Shown one piece after another: positions 54,779 through 64,000 of a DNA stretch of 64,000 nt. Source of the DNA: Halichondria panicea. Its lineage: Eukaryota; Porifera; Demospongiae; Suberitida; Halichondriidae. The stretch lies in NCBI RefSeq assembly GCF_963675165.1, contig NC_087379.1, positions 6,241,839-6,305,838 of the forward strand. Direction: 5' to 3'. Within the stretch, counting starts at the first letter, position 1, and every line of letters starts with the position of its first letter. Both the position numbers and the translations under genes were made by a program. The notes under the pieces are model-generated. The model was not told the DNA's origin. It made no database searches and saw only the letters and a list, made by a program, of their open reading frames with translations.

Positions 54779-56998
54779 ATGGCCGAGAGAGTGACGACAA
54801 AAGAAGCTCTCAAGAAACTCGATGCTCAACTTGAATGCTCCCTTTGTCTCGACACTTTCAAGCAACCGAAACTCTTGCCTTGTTTTCACGTATTTTGCAA
54901 GTCCCCATGTCTGGAGAAACTAGTGACCAAGGATGGATGCTCCCTCACTTGTCCCACCTGTCGACACATCGTCCCACTATCGGAGAGGGGAGTGGCTGGA
55001 CTGCAATCAGACTTTCACATCGACCACTTGTTTGAGATACAAGATGCTTTCAACAAAGCTGAAGACGACAATGATACAAACTGTGGCAGCTGTGAGGATG
55101 GCAAAGCCACTGGGTACTGTAACGATTGTGGGGACTTTTTATGTGACGAATGTCAAACTGCTCACAAGAGACTCAAATACACAAGGAATCATAAACTAAT
55201 TTCGCTGGATGAACTCAAAGCTCAAGTGACTAGCCTGGTTCCCCCCAAGAAAGCCGTCCCCCATTGCTCCAAACATTCGGAGAATGCCCTCAAGATATAC
55301 TGTGATACTTGCTCCACTCTCATTTGCATGGACTGCACCATTCGTCTCCACAAAGACCACAACTACGACCTGGTGGCTGATGTGCTGACCAAGCACAAAG
55401 AAGAACTTCTCTCCAGTCTCAATCCAGTCAAAGAGAAGCTAGACAGTGTACAACGAGCTCTGAAGGACTTTGACACAAGAGCCAAGGCAATCCACAATCA
55501 GAGGGCCGCGATTGAAGCCAACATCCACAAGGAGATTGACGAACAACATCGATTGTTAGATCAACGAAGGGCAGTGCTTGTAGGAAAGCTAGAGATGCTG
55601 ACTCAGCAGAAACTGAAGGATCTGGCGGCACAAAGGGACCAAGTGGAGATCACTCAGGTGAAACTGACCAGCTGTCTGGAGTACGCTGAGGGGGGTCTCA
55701 AAACAGGCACAAACGGTGAAGTACTCGAAATGAAAACTTCCGTTCTCAAGAGAGTCAAACAAATTTCTACTGAATTCGATCGAAACACAATTCAGCCAGA
55801 AACAAAGGCTGACATAGAAATGATCACAAAAGGAAAAGAACCTCTCCAACAAGCTTGCCGAGATTTCCTAGAGATTGATCACAGTGGATCATTCAGCTTA
55901 GAGAATAACCACATAACAGGAGATGGTCTGAAAGGTGCTACAACTGGAGAAACAAAAACTGTATCCTTTCAAGCAAAAACCAGAAATGTCAAACGCAAAC
56001 TCGACCTCAAAGCTGAACTCGTGCGTTTGGAGAGCAAAGATATATTGAAATGTGAAGTGATCGATCAACAACACGGCCAACACAAGATCAACTATCGCCC
56101 AATGAAACGAGGAAAGCATGAACTACACATCACAGTCAATGAGGACGCAGTACGAGGCAGTCCATTCCCAATAGCTGTAGCCCCATCACCACAGAGCTTC
56201 GTCAAGCCTTCCCGAGTTGTACGAGGTGTGAACAGCCCACGAGGCACTGTCTACAACAGTAAGGGACAGTTGGTTGTTGTTGAAAGTGGTGGAGCTACTG
56301 TCTCTGTATTGACACCAGAGGGTGAGAAGATACGAACGTTTGGGCAGCTGAATAATGCATTTGGAGTGACTGTGGACAAAGACGACCAAATTTATGTAGT
56401 GGAGTATGCCAATCATCGTGTGAATAAGTTCTCGTTCGACGGAGAGTTTGTGGCAGCCGTTGGTAGTTCAGGCAGTGGTAACCTTCAGTTTAGTAACCCA
56501 TTTGGTATCTGTTATAACAGAAAAGACAACAACCTGTATGTTCCTGATCAGTGTAACCACAGAATACAAGTGCTCTCTACTGAACTGAAGTTCGTACGAT
56601 GTTTCGGCACACCTGGCAATGGGAACGGACATTTAAAGCAACCACTGTATGCTACATTTGATAGTGCCAACAACCTCTATGTGACTGAGTTTGCTAACAA
56701 TCGAGTACAAGTCTTCACTGCCGAAGGTCAATTCCTGAGAACCTTCTCACAAAAAGCCAATGGTCAGAAGTTGAGCTCACCCTATGCCATAGCCATCGAC
56801 AGCAGTGACACAGTCTACGTCAGTGAGAATGGACCGAATCATGTGAGTGTGTTCACATCTCAGGGAGCCTACATCACCACGTTTGGTGGGTTAGGAACGA
56901 AAGAGGGACAGTTTAATGGCATTTATGGATTCGCTATTGATTGCAATGACTCTATTGCTGTATCTGATATGAACAACGGGCGACTGCAGATATTTTAG
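54779..56998 (+). CDS. TRIM-NHL protein, copy 7
   Basis: Intact, 739 residues, closest to copy 2 in the B-box (KRLKYTRNHKLISLDELK) and filamin regions (RNVKRKLDLKAELVRLESKD), but with the longer coiled-coil end (GGLKTGTNGEVLEMK). RING has DGCS for DGRS, giving an extra Cys next to the last zinc pair. Blade dipeptides YA, QC and FA (NNR). The propeller ends MNNGRLQIF. Upstream it is preceded by the CATAGATA element; downstream lie a broken RYNLEAEW exon scrap and two MITEs. Confidence 0.92.
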   Translation: MAERVTTKEALKKLDAQLECSLCLDTFKQPKLLPCFHVFCKSPCLEKLVTKDGCSLTCPTCRHIVPLSERGVAGLQSDFHIDHLFEIQDAFNKAEDDNDTNCGSCEDGKATGYCNDCGDFLCDECQTAHKRLKYTRNHKLISLDELKAQVTSLVPPKKAVPHCSKHSENALKIYCDTCSTLICMDCTIRLHKDHNYDLVADVLTKHKEELLSSLNPVKEKLDSVQRALKDFDTRAKAIHNQRAAIEANIHKEIDEQHRLLDQRRAVLVGKLEMLTQQKLKDLAAQRDQVEITQVKLTSCLEYAEGGLKTGTNGEVLEMKTSVLKRVKQISTEFDRNTIQPETKADIEMITKGKEPLQQACRDFLEIDHSGSFSLENNHITGDGLKGATTGETKTVSFQAKTRNVKRKLDLKAELVRLESKDILKCEVIDQQHGQHKINYRPMKRGKHELHITVNEDAVRGSPFPIAVAPSPQSFVKPSRVVRGVNSPRGTVYNSKGQLVVVESGGATVSVLTPEGEKIRTFGQLNNAFGVTVDKDDQIYVVEYANHRVNKFSFDGEFVAAVGSSGSGNLQFSNPFGICYNRKDNNLYVPDQCNHRIQVLSTELKFVRCFGTPGNGNGHLKQPLYATFDSANNLYVTEFANNRVQVFTAEGQFLRTFSQKANGQKLSSPYAIAIDSSDTVYVSENGPNHVSVFTSQGAYITTFGGLGTKEGQFNGIYGFAIDCNDSIAVSDMNNGRLQIF

Positions 56999-57420
56999 AT
57001 ACTGCAGTCAAGCCAAGAACTTAAAGTGACTGTGTTTGTGGACTGTGTTTGTAGGTTTAATAGCGTTAATAATGTTTAGCTGCGTTGTAATTAATTTGTG
57101 TTCTATTTTGAAGTATGTATATAAATGTTACAAAGTTTATTGCTATGTTTGTAGCCATGTTCCTATGTTCCTATCGAACTTGGACCATGTTTGTAGCTTG
57201 AATAAGTGCACTTGCAGCGTATTTTGAAATCCAATTTTGTTCTCGTTATCAGCTGTATGATTTTTTGTGAATGTTTCAGCACAATCACGATTATTTCATT
57301 CAAACTTTACTTGTTTTTTAACTCGAATGCAGCTCTGTGGTACATGTAACTTGAGGCTGAGTGGCGTATTGCACCCTAAGGGGGGGGAGTACAGGCACAT
57401 AAGTAGGTACAAAATTTGTG
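56999..57420 (+). other. 3' flank type beta of TRIM copy 7
   Basis: Non-coding; GCAGTCAAGCCAAGAAC as in the other beta flanks. A scrap of the RYNLEAEW exon (57333-57400) keeps CTCTGTGGTAC and GAGGCTGAGTGGCGTA with indels. Confidence 0.6.
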
Positions 57421-57429
57421 GTGTTTAGT

Positions 57430-57775
57430 TAGTCGGGCGCCGCCGCCCTCTACCGTTGCCCAGAAGGAGGTCGGGAATCAAGCCTATCCACAGTTTTGTT
57501 CTGTTGTTGGAATTCCAACAATTCCACCAGCTCCAATCAGATTGCAGTATCTCAAGGGGATTGATCACACCCACTCAACTGTACCACGTGTGAATTTTGC
57601 ATTGACTGAGAGGCGAGGCCAACACCCACTTTAATAAATGATATTCATCGCTATTGGTTAGCACCCACACAGAATGAATGATATTCATGATACTATTGCG
57701 TAAAACAGGCCAGAACAAAACTGTGGATAGGCTTGATTCCCGACCTCCTTCAAGGAGGGCGGCGACGCTCGACTA
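57430..57775. mobile_element. 346-bp TAGTCGGGCG element with 9-bp duplication
   Basis: Ends TAGTCGGGCGCCGCCGCCCT and GGGCGGCGACGCTCGACTA are inverted; GTGTTTAGT flanks both sides exactly (57421-57429, 57776-57784). GGAGGTCGGGAATCAAGCC and its complement extend the inverted pair, followed by ATCCACAGTTTTGTTCTG. Non-coding. Confidence 0.88.
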
Positions 57776-57803
57776 GTGTTTAGTAACGAGAATGTGCGTA
57801 ATA

Positions 57804-58032
57804 CCGCATAGCGCGAAATTTTCAAGGCACTTATATTTCATGGACTGGCCTCTAAAAGCATTTCGTTGCACAATGTTTGCAGAATGACTGCATGCTTACC
57901 GGAAGCCACGCCTTTAAATCTTTGCACGTTATAGCAGATAATTCAAATTAAGGAACAATTTCCGTGGACTTAATAATTTATTTTCACGAAATCCACGAAA
58001 ATTAAGCCCCTCGAAAATTTCACACTATACGG
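57804..58032. mobile_element. CCGTATAGYGCGAAATTT MITE, copy 3
   Basis: CCGCATAGCGCGAAATTTTC at the left, GAAAATTTCACACTATACGG at the right, TA on both sides. Reverse orientation relative to 23705-23917 (shared GCACTTATATTT, GGCCTCTAAAAGC, CTTTGCACGTTATAGCAGA). Confidence 0.75.
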
Positions 58033-58205
58033 TATCTAAACCTTCTCTTCAATCTATTTGTACTAGTACTTTTACTGTGGTGCTGTAAAATTTGGTTGAT
58101 GGTATTGCATACGTCGATCCACGACTTGTAAATTGTCTCTAACATTCATAGCGGGTACCCGTACAAGACTCGATATAGTGATGCCATGTACTCTTCCACC
58201 CCACA

Positions 58206-58480
58206 GGTTGTATGACCTTACCAAGGAGGGGGACCTTCGTAGCATCTGCACTGAGATTGAGTGTCCGATGGAGAGTCAAGTCAGCGTCCAATCAGGGAAG
58301 ACCATGAGATCTCAGCCTATCTCCCTCACTGTGTACGGACCCCACCTCAAGAGAATGGTCCTGGTCTACCTCCCAGAGATTGTCAGTGTGAGTGTCATGT
58401 GACTGTGTGTATCCCTACAGACTGGTATGGCCATTAACACATGAGAAGAGATAATCAAAATGTGCAGGTGTGTTGTGATA
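58206..58480 (+). pseudogene. OPA1-like remnant, exons 2-3
   Basis: 58206-58386 reads [17 protein letters not shown], then a short insertion, [20 protein letters not shown] and MVLVYLPEIV. 58420-58470 keeps TGMAINT and IIKMC-like traces with a stop. The P-loop exon is missing. Confidence 0.78.
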
Positions 58481-58508
58481 TATAGTACATAATTCCTGTT
58501 CATTATTC

Positions 58509-58631
58509 ATTACGTTTGGTGGGTCAGGAACGAAAGAGGGACAGTTTAGGAGCATTTACGGACTCTCTATTGATTGCAATGACTCTATTGTTGTGTCTGA
58601 TCAAAACAATGGGCAACTTCAGATATTCTAA
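58509..58631 (+). pseudogene. TRIM-NHL scrap: last NHL blade
   Basis: In one frame TFGGSGTKEGQFRSIYGLSI, DCNDSIVVSDQNNGQLQIF and a stop, i.e. the last 40 codons of the TRIM gene joined directly to the intron after the OPA1-like exon 3 (ATTCCTGTTC/ATTATTC). It is followed by type alpha 3' flank. A deletion has removed the rest of a former TRIM copy. Confidence 0.88.
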
Positions 58632-59098
58632 TGAAATGATTATATTTTAATGAGATAAGAACTTTAGAGTGTCAGTTAATTTGTGTTCTAGTCTGAAATC
58701 CAACAAGCGAACCTGGGGTTTAGCTTAGTGTGAAATGGTTGTAACAGTACGTCTTTAAGTTTGGATATGTTTGAAATCTATGGTTATTAGCTGTGAATTA
58801 ATTGTCTGTTTTAGCACATGAAGTATGCGTGGAAAATTCACTGTTTACTTGATTCTCTTTATTGCACTCACACTCTGCCAGCACATGTCATTAATATGTT
58901 ACAAATGGTTCAGTGGATGCTGAGAGGAGAATAATAATTATATTTGACAGTCAGATGGACCTAGAAGGTTCCTATAGATGCCTGTATACTGTTTGAACTA
59001 TTACTGTTGTGTTTGTGTGTATCCTCAATACCTACACAGCCTTGTCTAACCTCAAAACTTTTGTCACGATTTCCAGCGCTGTTTCTCTTTTTATCAAG
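58632..59098 (+). other. 3' flank type alpha after the NHL scrap
   Basis: Colinear with 8030-8568 and 61568-62210 (AGCACATGAAGTATGC, CAGCACATGTCATTAATATG). No gene. Confidence 0.6.
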
Positions 59099-59445
59099 GC
59101 TCTCGTACGATATTTGTGCTCACCAAAGTTGACCTGGTGGAGAAGGGTGCATGGAGTCAAACAAGACAGAGTGAATGTGTGACCAATCAGATTGATGCTA
59201 TAAAACTGATTACCCCTGCAGATGCTCTCAATTCTGGATGGCCAGTTGTTCTCAATGAAGGCTTTGGATACTATGCCTGGTTACTGGGAGAGGTATGTAT
59301 ATGTATGTGTACTGTACTTATCATGAACTGTTACACTCTAGCAGAGCAGTTTTCTAAGTGATTTTGTTTTCATGTGTCCTAATTGTTAATGTGTATAGAA
59401 TGTATAGGGAGTCCATCAACAATCAGGCACTGCACTTTAAGAGCT
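59099..59445 (+). pseudogene. OPA1-like remnant, TKVD and following exons, copy 2
   Basis: 59099-59165 SRTIFVLTKVDLVEKG with a 3-bp insertion (GTGCATGGAGTC); 59221-59293 DALNSGWPVV-frame of the LDGQLF exon with a 1-bp loss before GYYA; about 59396-59445 the ESINNQALHFKS piece. Parallel to 8569-8912 and 62211-62565. Confidence 0.78.
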
Positions 59446-59523
59446 AGTGCGCATGCGTTGGATATTAATATTGTACATAACCATGATAACTATAGTGAAC
59501 TGGGCTTCGACTCTTTAATAGCT

Positions 59524-59596
59524 GGTTCTTTATAATCATGGATTTTATATGTGAGCACGTTAGACTTTGAATCTAAGTTTAATACTCGGCAGGACC
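59524..59596 (+). pseudogene. tRNA-Gln(UUG)-like pseudogene, copy 2
   Basis: Longest of the three: GGTTCTTTATAATCATGG at the 5' end, intact anticodon stem-loop with TTG, GTTTAATACTCGG for the T-loop region, GGACC at the 3' end, then TTTATTTTTTTATA. The T-stem 5' side is missing. Confidence 0.6.
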
Positions 59597-60118
59597 TTTA
59601 TTTTTTTATAGTGCAGTGCTCATTGCAATTCTGCATGTCGCTATATATTCAGTACACATTTTCTGAGATAGTGGCAAGCTAGCGAATTCTGGCAGGTCAA
59701 CAGGTCGGACATTCAGAAAGCACTCAATTGCAAAGACACAGCAATTAAAGAGACTGACTGCATGTGTGAACCTTCTATATGTAGTATCTTCCGTTTGCAT
59801 AATTATTATTTTAGTGATTGTCATACAAACTGTAGGGTCATCAAAATATCTCAACTATTAAGTACGCGGTATGAAGTTTTTGCACAACTACACCTACGCA
59901 TGTATATCCCTACTATGCTCTAAACGTTCATCCATGTATTGTCTCCATTGTCTCTACTCATGTGTACATGACTTGTGGGGTGCTGTAAAATAGGTTGGGT
60001 GGTATGTACATGCATATGCATATACATTCATAGCTATTAATCGACTTTAATATTAATGTACACCCGTATATAAGATAGTGACGTAACGTGGCCATATACT
60101 CTCCCACCCCATGCACAG
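59597..60118. other. Stretch without visible gene
   Basis: The first half parallels 9056-9350 and the second half 9850-10095 (ACACCTACGCATGTATATCC). The SAM pseudogene present between these parts in the first unit is absent here, so it was either inserted there or deleted here. Confidence 0.5.
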
Positions 60119-60440
60119 GTGTATGACCTCACCAAGGAGGGGGCCTTCGTAGCCTCTGCACTGAGATTAAGCGTCAGACGAGGGTCAGCGTCCAATCAGG
60201 GAAGACCGTGAGCTCTCAGCCCATCTCTCTCACCGTATACAGACCCCACTTCAAGAGAAAGGTCCTGGTTGACCTCCCAGAGATTGTCAGTGTGAGTGTC
60301 ATGTGACTGTACACTCAATCATGTTACTGTGTATAGACGGTGACCACTGATATGGTCGCTAACACAAGAGAAGATGTCATCAAAATGTGCAGGTGTGTTG
60401 TGTGTGGTGACTGTAGTGTGGAAAGTGTCTAGTAATTCCT
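60119..60440 (+). pseudogene. OPA1-like remnant, exons 2-3, copy beside TRIM fragment 8
   Basis: 60119-60292 YDLTKEG, a frame break at GGGGGCCTTCG, then [20 protein letters not shown] and VLVDLPEIV; 60336-60395 TDMVANTREDVIKMC. Nearly identical to 10096-10375. It is cut at ATTCCTGTTC, the same point at which the 58509 scrap begins. Confidence 0.8.
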
Positions 60441-61024
60441 GTTCATTAATTTTAGCTTTTATACTAGTACTTTTGGCATTCTTTTTAGCACCATTGCTAT
60501 CATGGTCAATTATTTCCCACTATTGAGTTTCCCTGTAATTCCGTGATTATTATGCGGCAAAGTCTCGAGACTAGCAATAATGTAGTAGCAATCAGTAGCT
60601 TTATGTTATGTCAACGTATACCGAGGTATTCAGCACCCGCGGTGCTTTCGTATATATTCTTCAAGTGTTCAAACAATTTTTAGGGAATTCTGCAACAGCT
60701 TGAAAAGCTGTTGCATATAATTATAAGAGCTTATCAACTTTAGAGTCAACTCACGGTTAGCACTCAGGGCCTCGTAAAATACAACAATTACGACCCAGCC
60801 TCTCATGTATACGATATGGTGCATTGCACATGAGGGAATGTGAAATTGTGGGAATTGTGGACTGAAATTGTTTGCAGTTTTAGTGTATATAACTAAAACT
60901 GCAATGTATTGATCATCGAACGTGATATTGAAAGCACAAATATCACTTGTACATTGACCATTGGGGGGAGAGGCTGTAAAATTGAAATTTATGACTTTTG
61001 CGGGTGACCACGCTAGATCTACGG
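60441..61024 (+). other. Leader block type II, copy 3
   Basis: Colinear with 1-515 and 62990-63650. It stops abruptly at CTACGGTGTG (61028), where it is joined to the middle of an NHL domain. Confidence 0.6.
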
Positions 61025-61567
61025 TGTGTTGGTAGTCGAGGCAGTGGTAACCTTCAGTTTAGTGACCCATTTGATATTTGTTACAACAGAAGAGACAACA
61101 ACCTGTATGTGACTGATAATTGTAACCACAGAATACAAGTGCTCTCTACTGAACTAAAGTTCGTACGATGTTTCGGTACACCTGGCAATGGGAACAGACA
61201 ATTACAAAACCCACTGTATGCATCATTTGATAGTGCCAACAACCTCTATGTTACTGAGTACATTAATCATCGAGTACAAGTCTTCACTGCTGAAGGTCAA
61301 TTCCTGAGAACCTTCTCACAAAAAGCCAACGGTCAGAAGCTGAGTTATCCCTATTCCATAGCCATCGACAGCAGTGACACAGTGTACGTCAGTGAGAATG
61401 GACCGCATCATGTGAGTGTGTTCACATCTCAGGGAGCCTACATCACCACGTTTGGTGGGCAAGGAACGAAAGAGGGACAGTTTAATGGCATTTATGGACT
61501 CGCTATTGATAGCATTGATTCTGTTGTTGTGTCCGATCAAGACAACGGGCGACTACAGACATTCTAA
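61025..61567 (+). pseudogene. 5'-truncated TRIM-NHL copy 8 (NHL blades only)
   Basis: The frame from about 61030 reads VGSRGSGNLQFSDPFDICYN to QDNGRLQTF and stops at 61565-61567, about 180 codons: the last two-thirds of the NHL propeller, with no damage. The upstream part is missing; TGTTGGTAG of the NHL joins ACGGTGTG of leader block type II. Blade dipeptides NC and YI are unique to this copy. There is no start codon of its own in good context. Confidence 0.88.
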
Positions 61568-62210
61568 TGAGATAAGAAGTTTAGAGTGTCAGGTACTGTG
61601 TACATTTTTTGTGGTGTTAATTTGTGTTCTAGTCTGAAATCCGACAAGTGAACCTGGTTTGGCTTAGTGTGAAAATTGTTGTAATAGTACGTCTTTAAGT
61701 TGATTTGTTTGAAAATCTGTGGTTATCAGCTGTGAATTAATTGTCTGTTTTAGCACATGAAGTATGCATGGAAAATTCACTGTTTACTTGATTCTCTTTA
61801 TTGCACTCACACTCTGCCAGCACATGTCATTAATATGTTACAAATGGTTCAGTGGATGCTGAGAGAATCATAATATTATATTGACAGACATTGTCAGTCA
61901 ACTATGGTCAAATGGACCCAGAATTAGATTGCCTGTACTGTCGGGTTACCTCAAACTATTACTGTTGTATTAGTGTGTACACTCAATACCTACACAGCCT
62001 TGTCCTCGTAACTGCCTTACTAATACTAATATAATACCTACACAGCATTGTCCTCGTGACTGCCTTACTGATACTAATATAATACCTACACAGCCTTGTC
62101 CTCGTGACTGCCTTACTGATACTAATACCTACACAGCCTTGCATTGTCTAACCTCAAAACTCTTGTCAGGATTTCCAGCGCTGTTTTATAATTATCTCTC
62201 CTTTTCTCGA
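61568..62210 (+). other. 3' flank type alpha of TRIM fragment 8, with tandem repeat
   Basis: Colinear with 8030-8568. At 61987-62148 a 55-57-bp unit (CCTACACAGCCTTGTCCTCG, TGACTGCCTTACTGATACTA) occurs about three times, against about one and a half at 8430-8505. Confidence 0.7.
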
Positions 62211-62565
62211 GGCTCTGGTACGATATTTGTGCTCACCAAAGTTGACCTGGCGGAGAAGGGTGGAGTCAAACAAGACAGGGTGAGTGTGTGTGACCAATCA
62301 GATTGATGCTATATAACTGATTGCCCCTGCAGATGCTCTCAATTCTGGATGGTCAGTTGTTCTCAATGAAGGCCCTTGGATACTATGCCTGGTTACTGGG
62401 AGAGGTATGTATATATATATATATGTGTACTGTACTTATCATGAACTGTTACACTCTAGCGGAGCAGTTTTCTAAGTGATTTTGTGTTCATGTGTCCTAA
62501 TTGTTAATGTGTATATAGAATGTATAGGGAGTCCATCAACAATCAGGCACTGCGCTTTAAGAGCT
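62211..62565 (+). pseudogene. OPA1-like remnant, TKVD and following exons, copy 3
   Basis: 62212-62278 reads SGTIFVLTKVDLAEKGGVKQ with GTGAGTG donor. 62332-62405 reads MLSILDGQLFSMKALGYYA, then a 1-bp loss (WLLGE for LVTGR). 62518-62565 is the ESINNQALRFKS piece. Better kept than the other two copies. Confidence 0.8.
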
Positions 62566-62627
62566 AGTGTGCATGCGTTGGATATTAATATTGTACATAA
62601 CCATGATAACTATAGTGGGCTTCGACT

Positions 62628-62701
62628 GGTTCTTTCTAATTATGGATTTTTATATGTGAGCACGTTAGACTTTGAATCTAAGTTCAATTCTTGGCAGGAC
62701 C
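62628..62701 (+). pseudogene. tRNA-Gln(UUG)-like pseudogene, copy 3
   Basis: GGTTCTTTCTAATTATGG, GAGCACGTTAGACTTTGAATC, GTTCAATTCTTGGCAGGACC and a T-rich run; same deletions as the other two copies. Confidence 0.6.
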
Positions 62702-62765
62702 TTTATTTTTTTATAGTACAGCTCGTGATTTTCTGCATATTCTACGGTGGCCCTGAGCGCTACTA

Positions 62766-62930
62766 GTAGTTCACCTTAGCTACTTAATAGTTCACCTACC
62801 TTAGCTACTTGATAGTTCGCCTACCTTAGCTACTTGATAGTTCAACTACCTAAGTTTGTAAGTTCAACAACCTTAGCTACTTGATAGTTGACCTACCTTC
62901 GCTGCTTGATAGTTCACCTACCTTAGCTAA
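62766..62930. repeat. Minisatellite TAGTTCACCTACCTTAGCTACTTGA
   Basis: About seven imperfect 25-26-bp units with core CCTTAGCTACTTGATAGTT. The first bases (CTACGGTGGCCCTGAG) derive from the OPA1/leader boundary. Confidence 0.85.
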
Positions 62931-64000
62931 AACAAAATTCAAGAGTTTGAACAGAGCTGCAAGCCTCTGCTGACGTGACATGATGCAGCAGCCATTAATT
63001 TTAGCTTTTATACTTGTACTTTTGGCATTCTTTTTAGCACCAATTGCAATCATGGTCAATCATTTCCCACTATTGAGTTTTCCCGTAATTCCGTGATTAG
63101 TTATAAGCGGCAATAATTAGTCGCGAGACTAGCAATAATTATTACCTATAAATTATTGTGTGTATTAGCAATAGCTATACTAGTAGCTTTATGTTATGTC
63201 AGCTATGACACATTACACCGAGGTATTCAGCACCCGCGGTGCTTTCATATATATATTCTTTCAGTTAAGTGTTCAAACAATTTTTAGGGAATTCTGCAAC
63301 AGCTATAGGTACATATAATTACAGGAGCTATCAACTTCAGAATCAACTCAAGGTTAGCACTCAGGGCCTCGTAAAATACAACAATTACGACCCAGCCTCT
63401 CATGTATACGATATGGTGTATTGCACATGGGGGAATGTGAAATTGTGGGAATTGTGGACTGAAATTGTTTGCAGTTTTAGTGTATTTACTAAAACTGCAA
63501 TGTATTGATCATCGAATGTTGATATTGAAAGCACAAATATAATAATCCAGTTTTCTATACTTGTACATTGACCATTGGGGGGAGAGGCTGTAAAATTGAA
63601 GTGTATGACTTTTTGCGGGTGACCACGCTAGATCTACGGTGTGTGTAAGTGGTTTCGTTATTGTATTGCAACAGTAGACTTGTAGCAGCTCGATTTTTTT
63701 TGAAAAAGAGAAGTTGAAGAGCACATCAAAATGTGCGAATACTGTGTAGAATGCTTGGTTAAGTAGTCGGTTCTAGTCTGAGTTTGTGAATTTTTATCAA
63801 GCCTGGAGAGTAGAGGGAACAACACATCTTCCTGCTATTGTGGAAATGGTTGCTATGAATATTGTTACATTATTGACATCTGGTGAATCTCACATGACAT
63901 TCTGTGTTGCTTCTCTTAATAATTCTAGCTGAATGTCCTACACAAGGAATTGTGAGTTTATCCCTTAATGTGCTGACTTGTATGACTGTACATGTGTTGA
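62931..64000 (+). other. Leader block type II, copy 4 (runs off the window)
   Basis: Colinear with 1-920 and 11745-13560, including CAGAGCTGCAAGCCTCTGCTG and TTCTAGCTGAATGTCC. The putative GTGAGT donor (TTGTGAGTTTATC) is at about 63951, so another TRIM gene is expected within a few hundred bases beyond the window. Confidence 0.6.

Overview
The window reads as nuclear DNA of an early-branching animal, most probably a sponge. Reasons: metazoan-style TRIM genes with the order RING, B-boxes, coiled coil, filamin, NHL; spliced genes with short introns; AT-rich non-coding DNA crowded with small inverted-repeat transposons; and fragments of a metazoan-type OPA1/dynamin-like GTPase. The species is inferred, not proven.

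The backbone is a tandem array of one composite unit read on the + strand. Each unit holds remnants of an OPA1-like mitochondrial dynamin gene (P-loop exon, DLTKEGDL exon, TTGMA exon, QYMQNP exon), then a conserved promoter/leader block with a putative 5'-UTR intron, then a single-exon TRIM-filamin-NHL gene, then further OPA1-like exons (TKVD exons or the RYNLEAEW exon). The TRIM genes therefore sit where an OPA1 intron would be. Four TRIM copies are open throughout (5821, 19158, 39849, 54779). Three are full-size but broken: a 353-bp microhomology deletion at 1168-3043, a nonsense codon at 15756, and a 4-bp deletion near 45846. Two are scraps (58509 and 61025). All OPA1-like pieces are decayed. 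The first and last kilobase of the window are copies of the same leader block, so the array runs on beyond both ends.

The copies are nearly identical except for a pair of residues before the N-H-R of successive NHL blades, which differ in almost every copy. This suggests a diversifying recognition surface on otherwise homogenised proteins.

Between 25.6 and 39.8 kb the array is interrupted, inside the putative 5'-UTR intron of the TRIM gene at 39849, by about 14 kb of nested mobile elements. The centrepiece is an apparently intact 5.3-kb two-gene DNA transposon (32867-38131). It has TAGTCT inverted termini, an 8-bp target duplication, a spliced DUF6589-type putative transposase on + and a convergent spliced RecQ-like helicase on -. 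Three short non-autonomous families in the window (774/770 bp, 346 bp, 59 bp) begin TAGYC and are flanked by perfect 9-bp duplications, so they may depend on an element of this kind. A second family with CATAGATA termini and 7-bp duplications occurs three times. Also present are a decayed piggyBac-type element containing a telomere-like minisatellite, Harbinger-like, hAT-like, pogo-like and TA-flanked MITEs, a LINE fragment, tRNA-Gln-like pseudogenes, a SAM-domain pseudogene on the - strand, and a CGCA/CA microsatellite.
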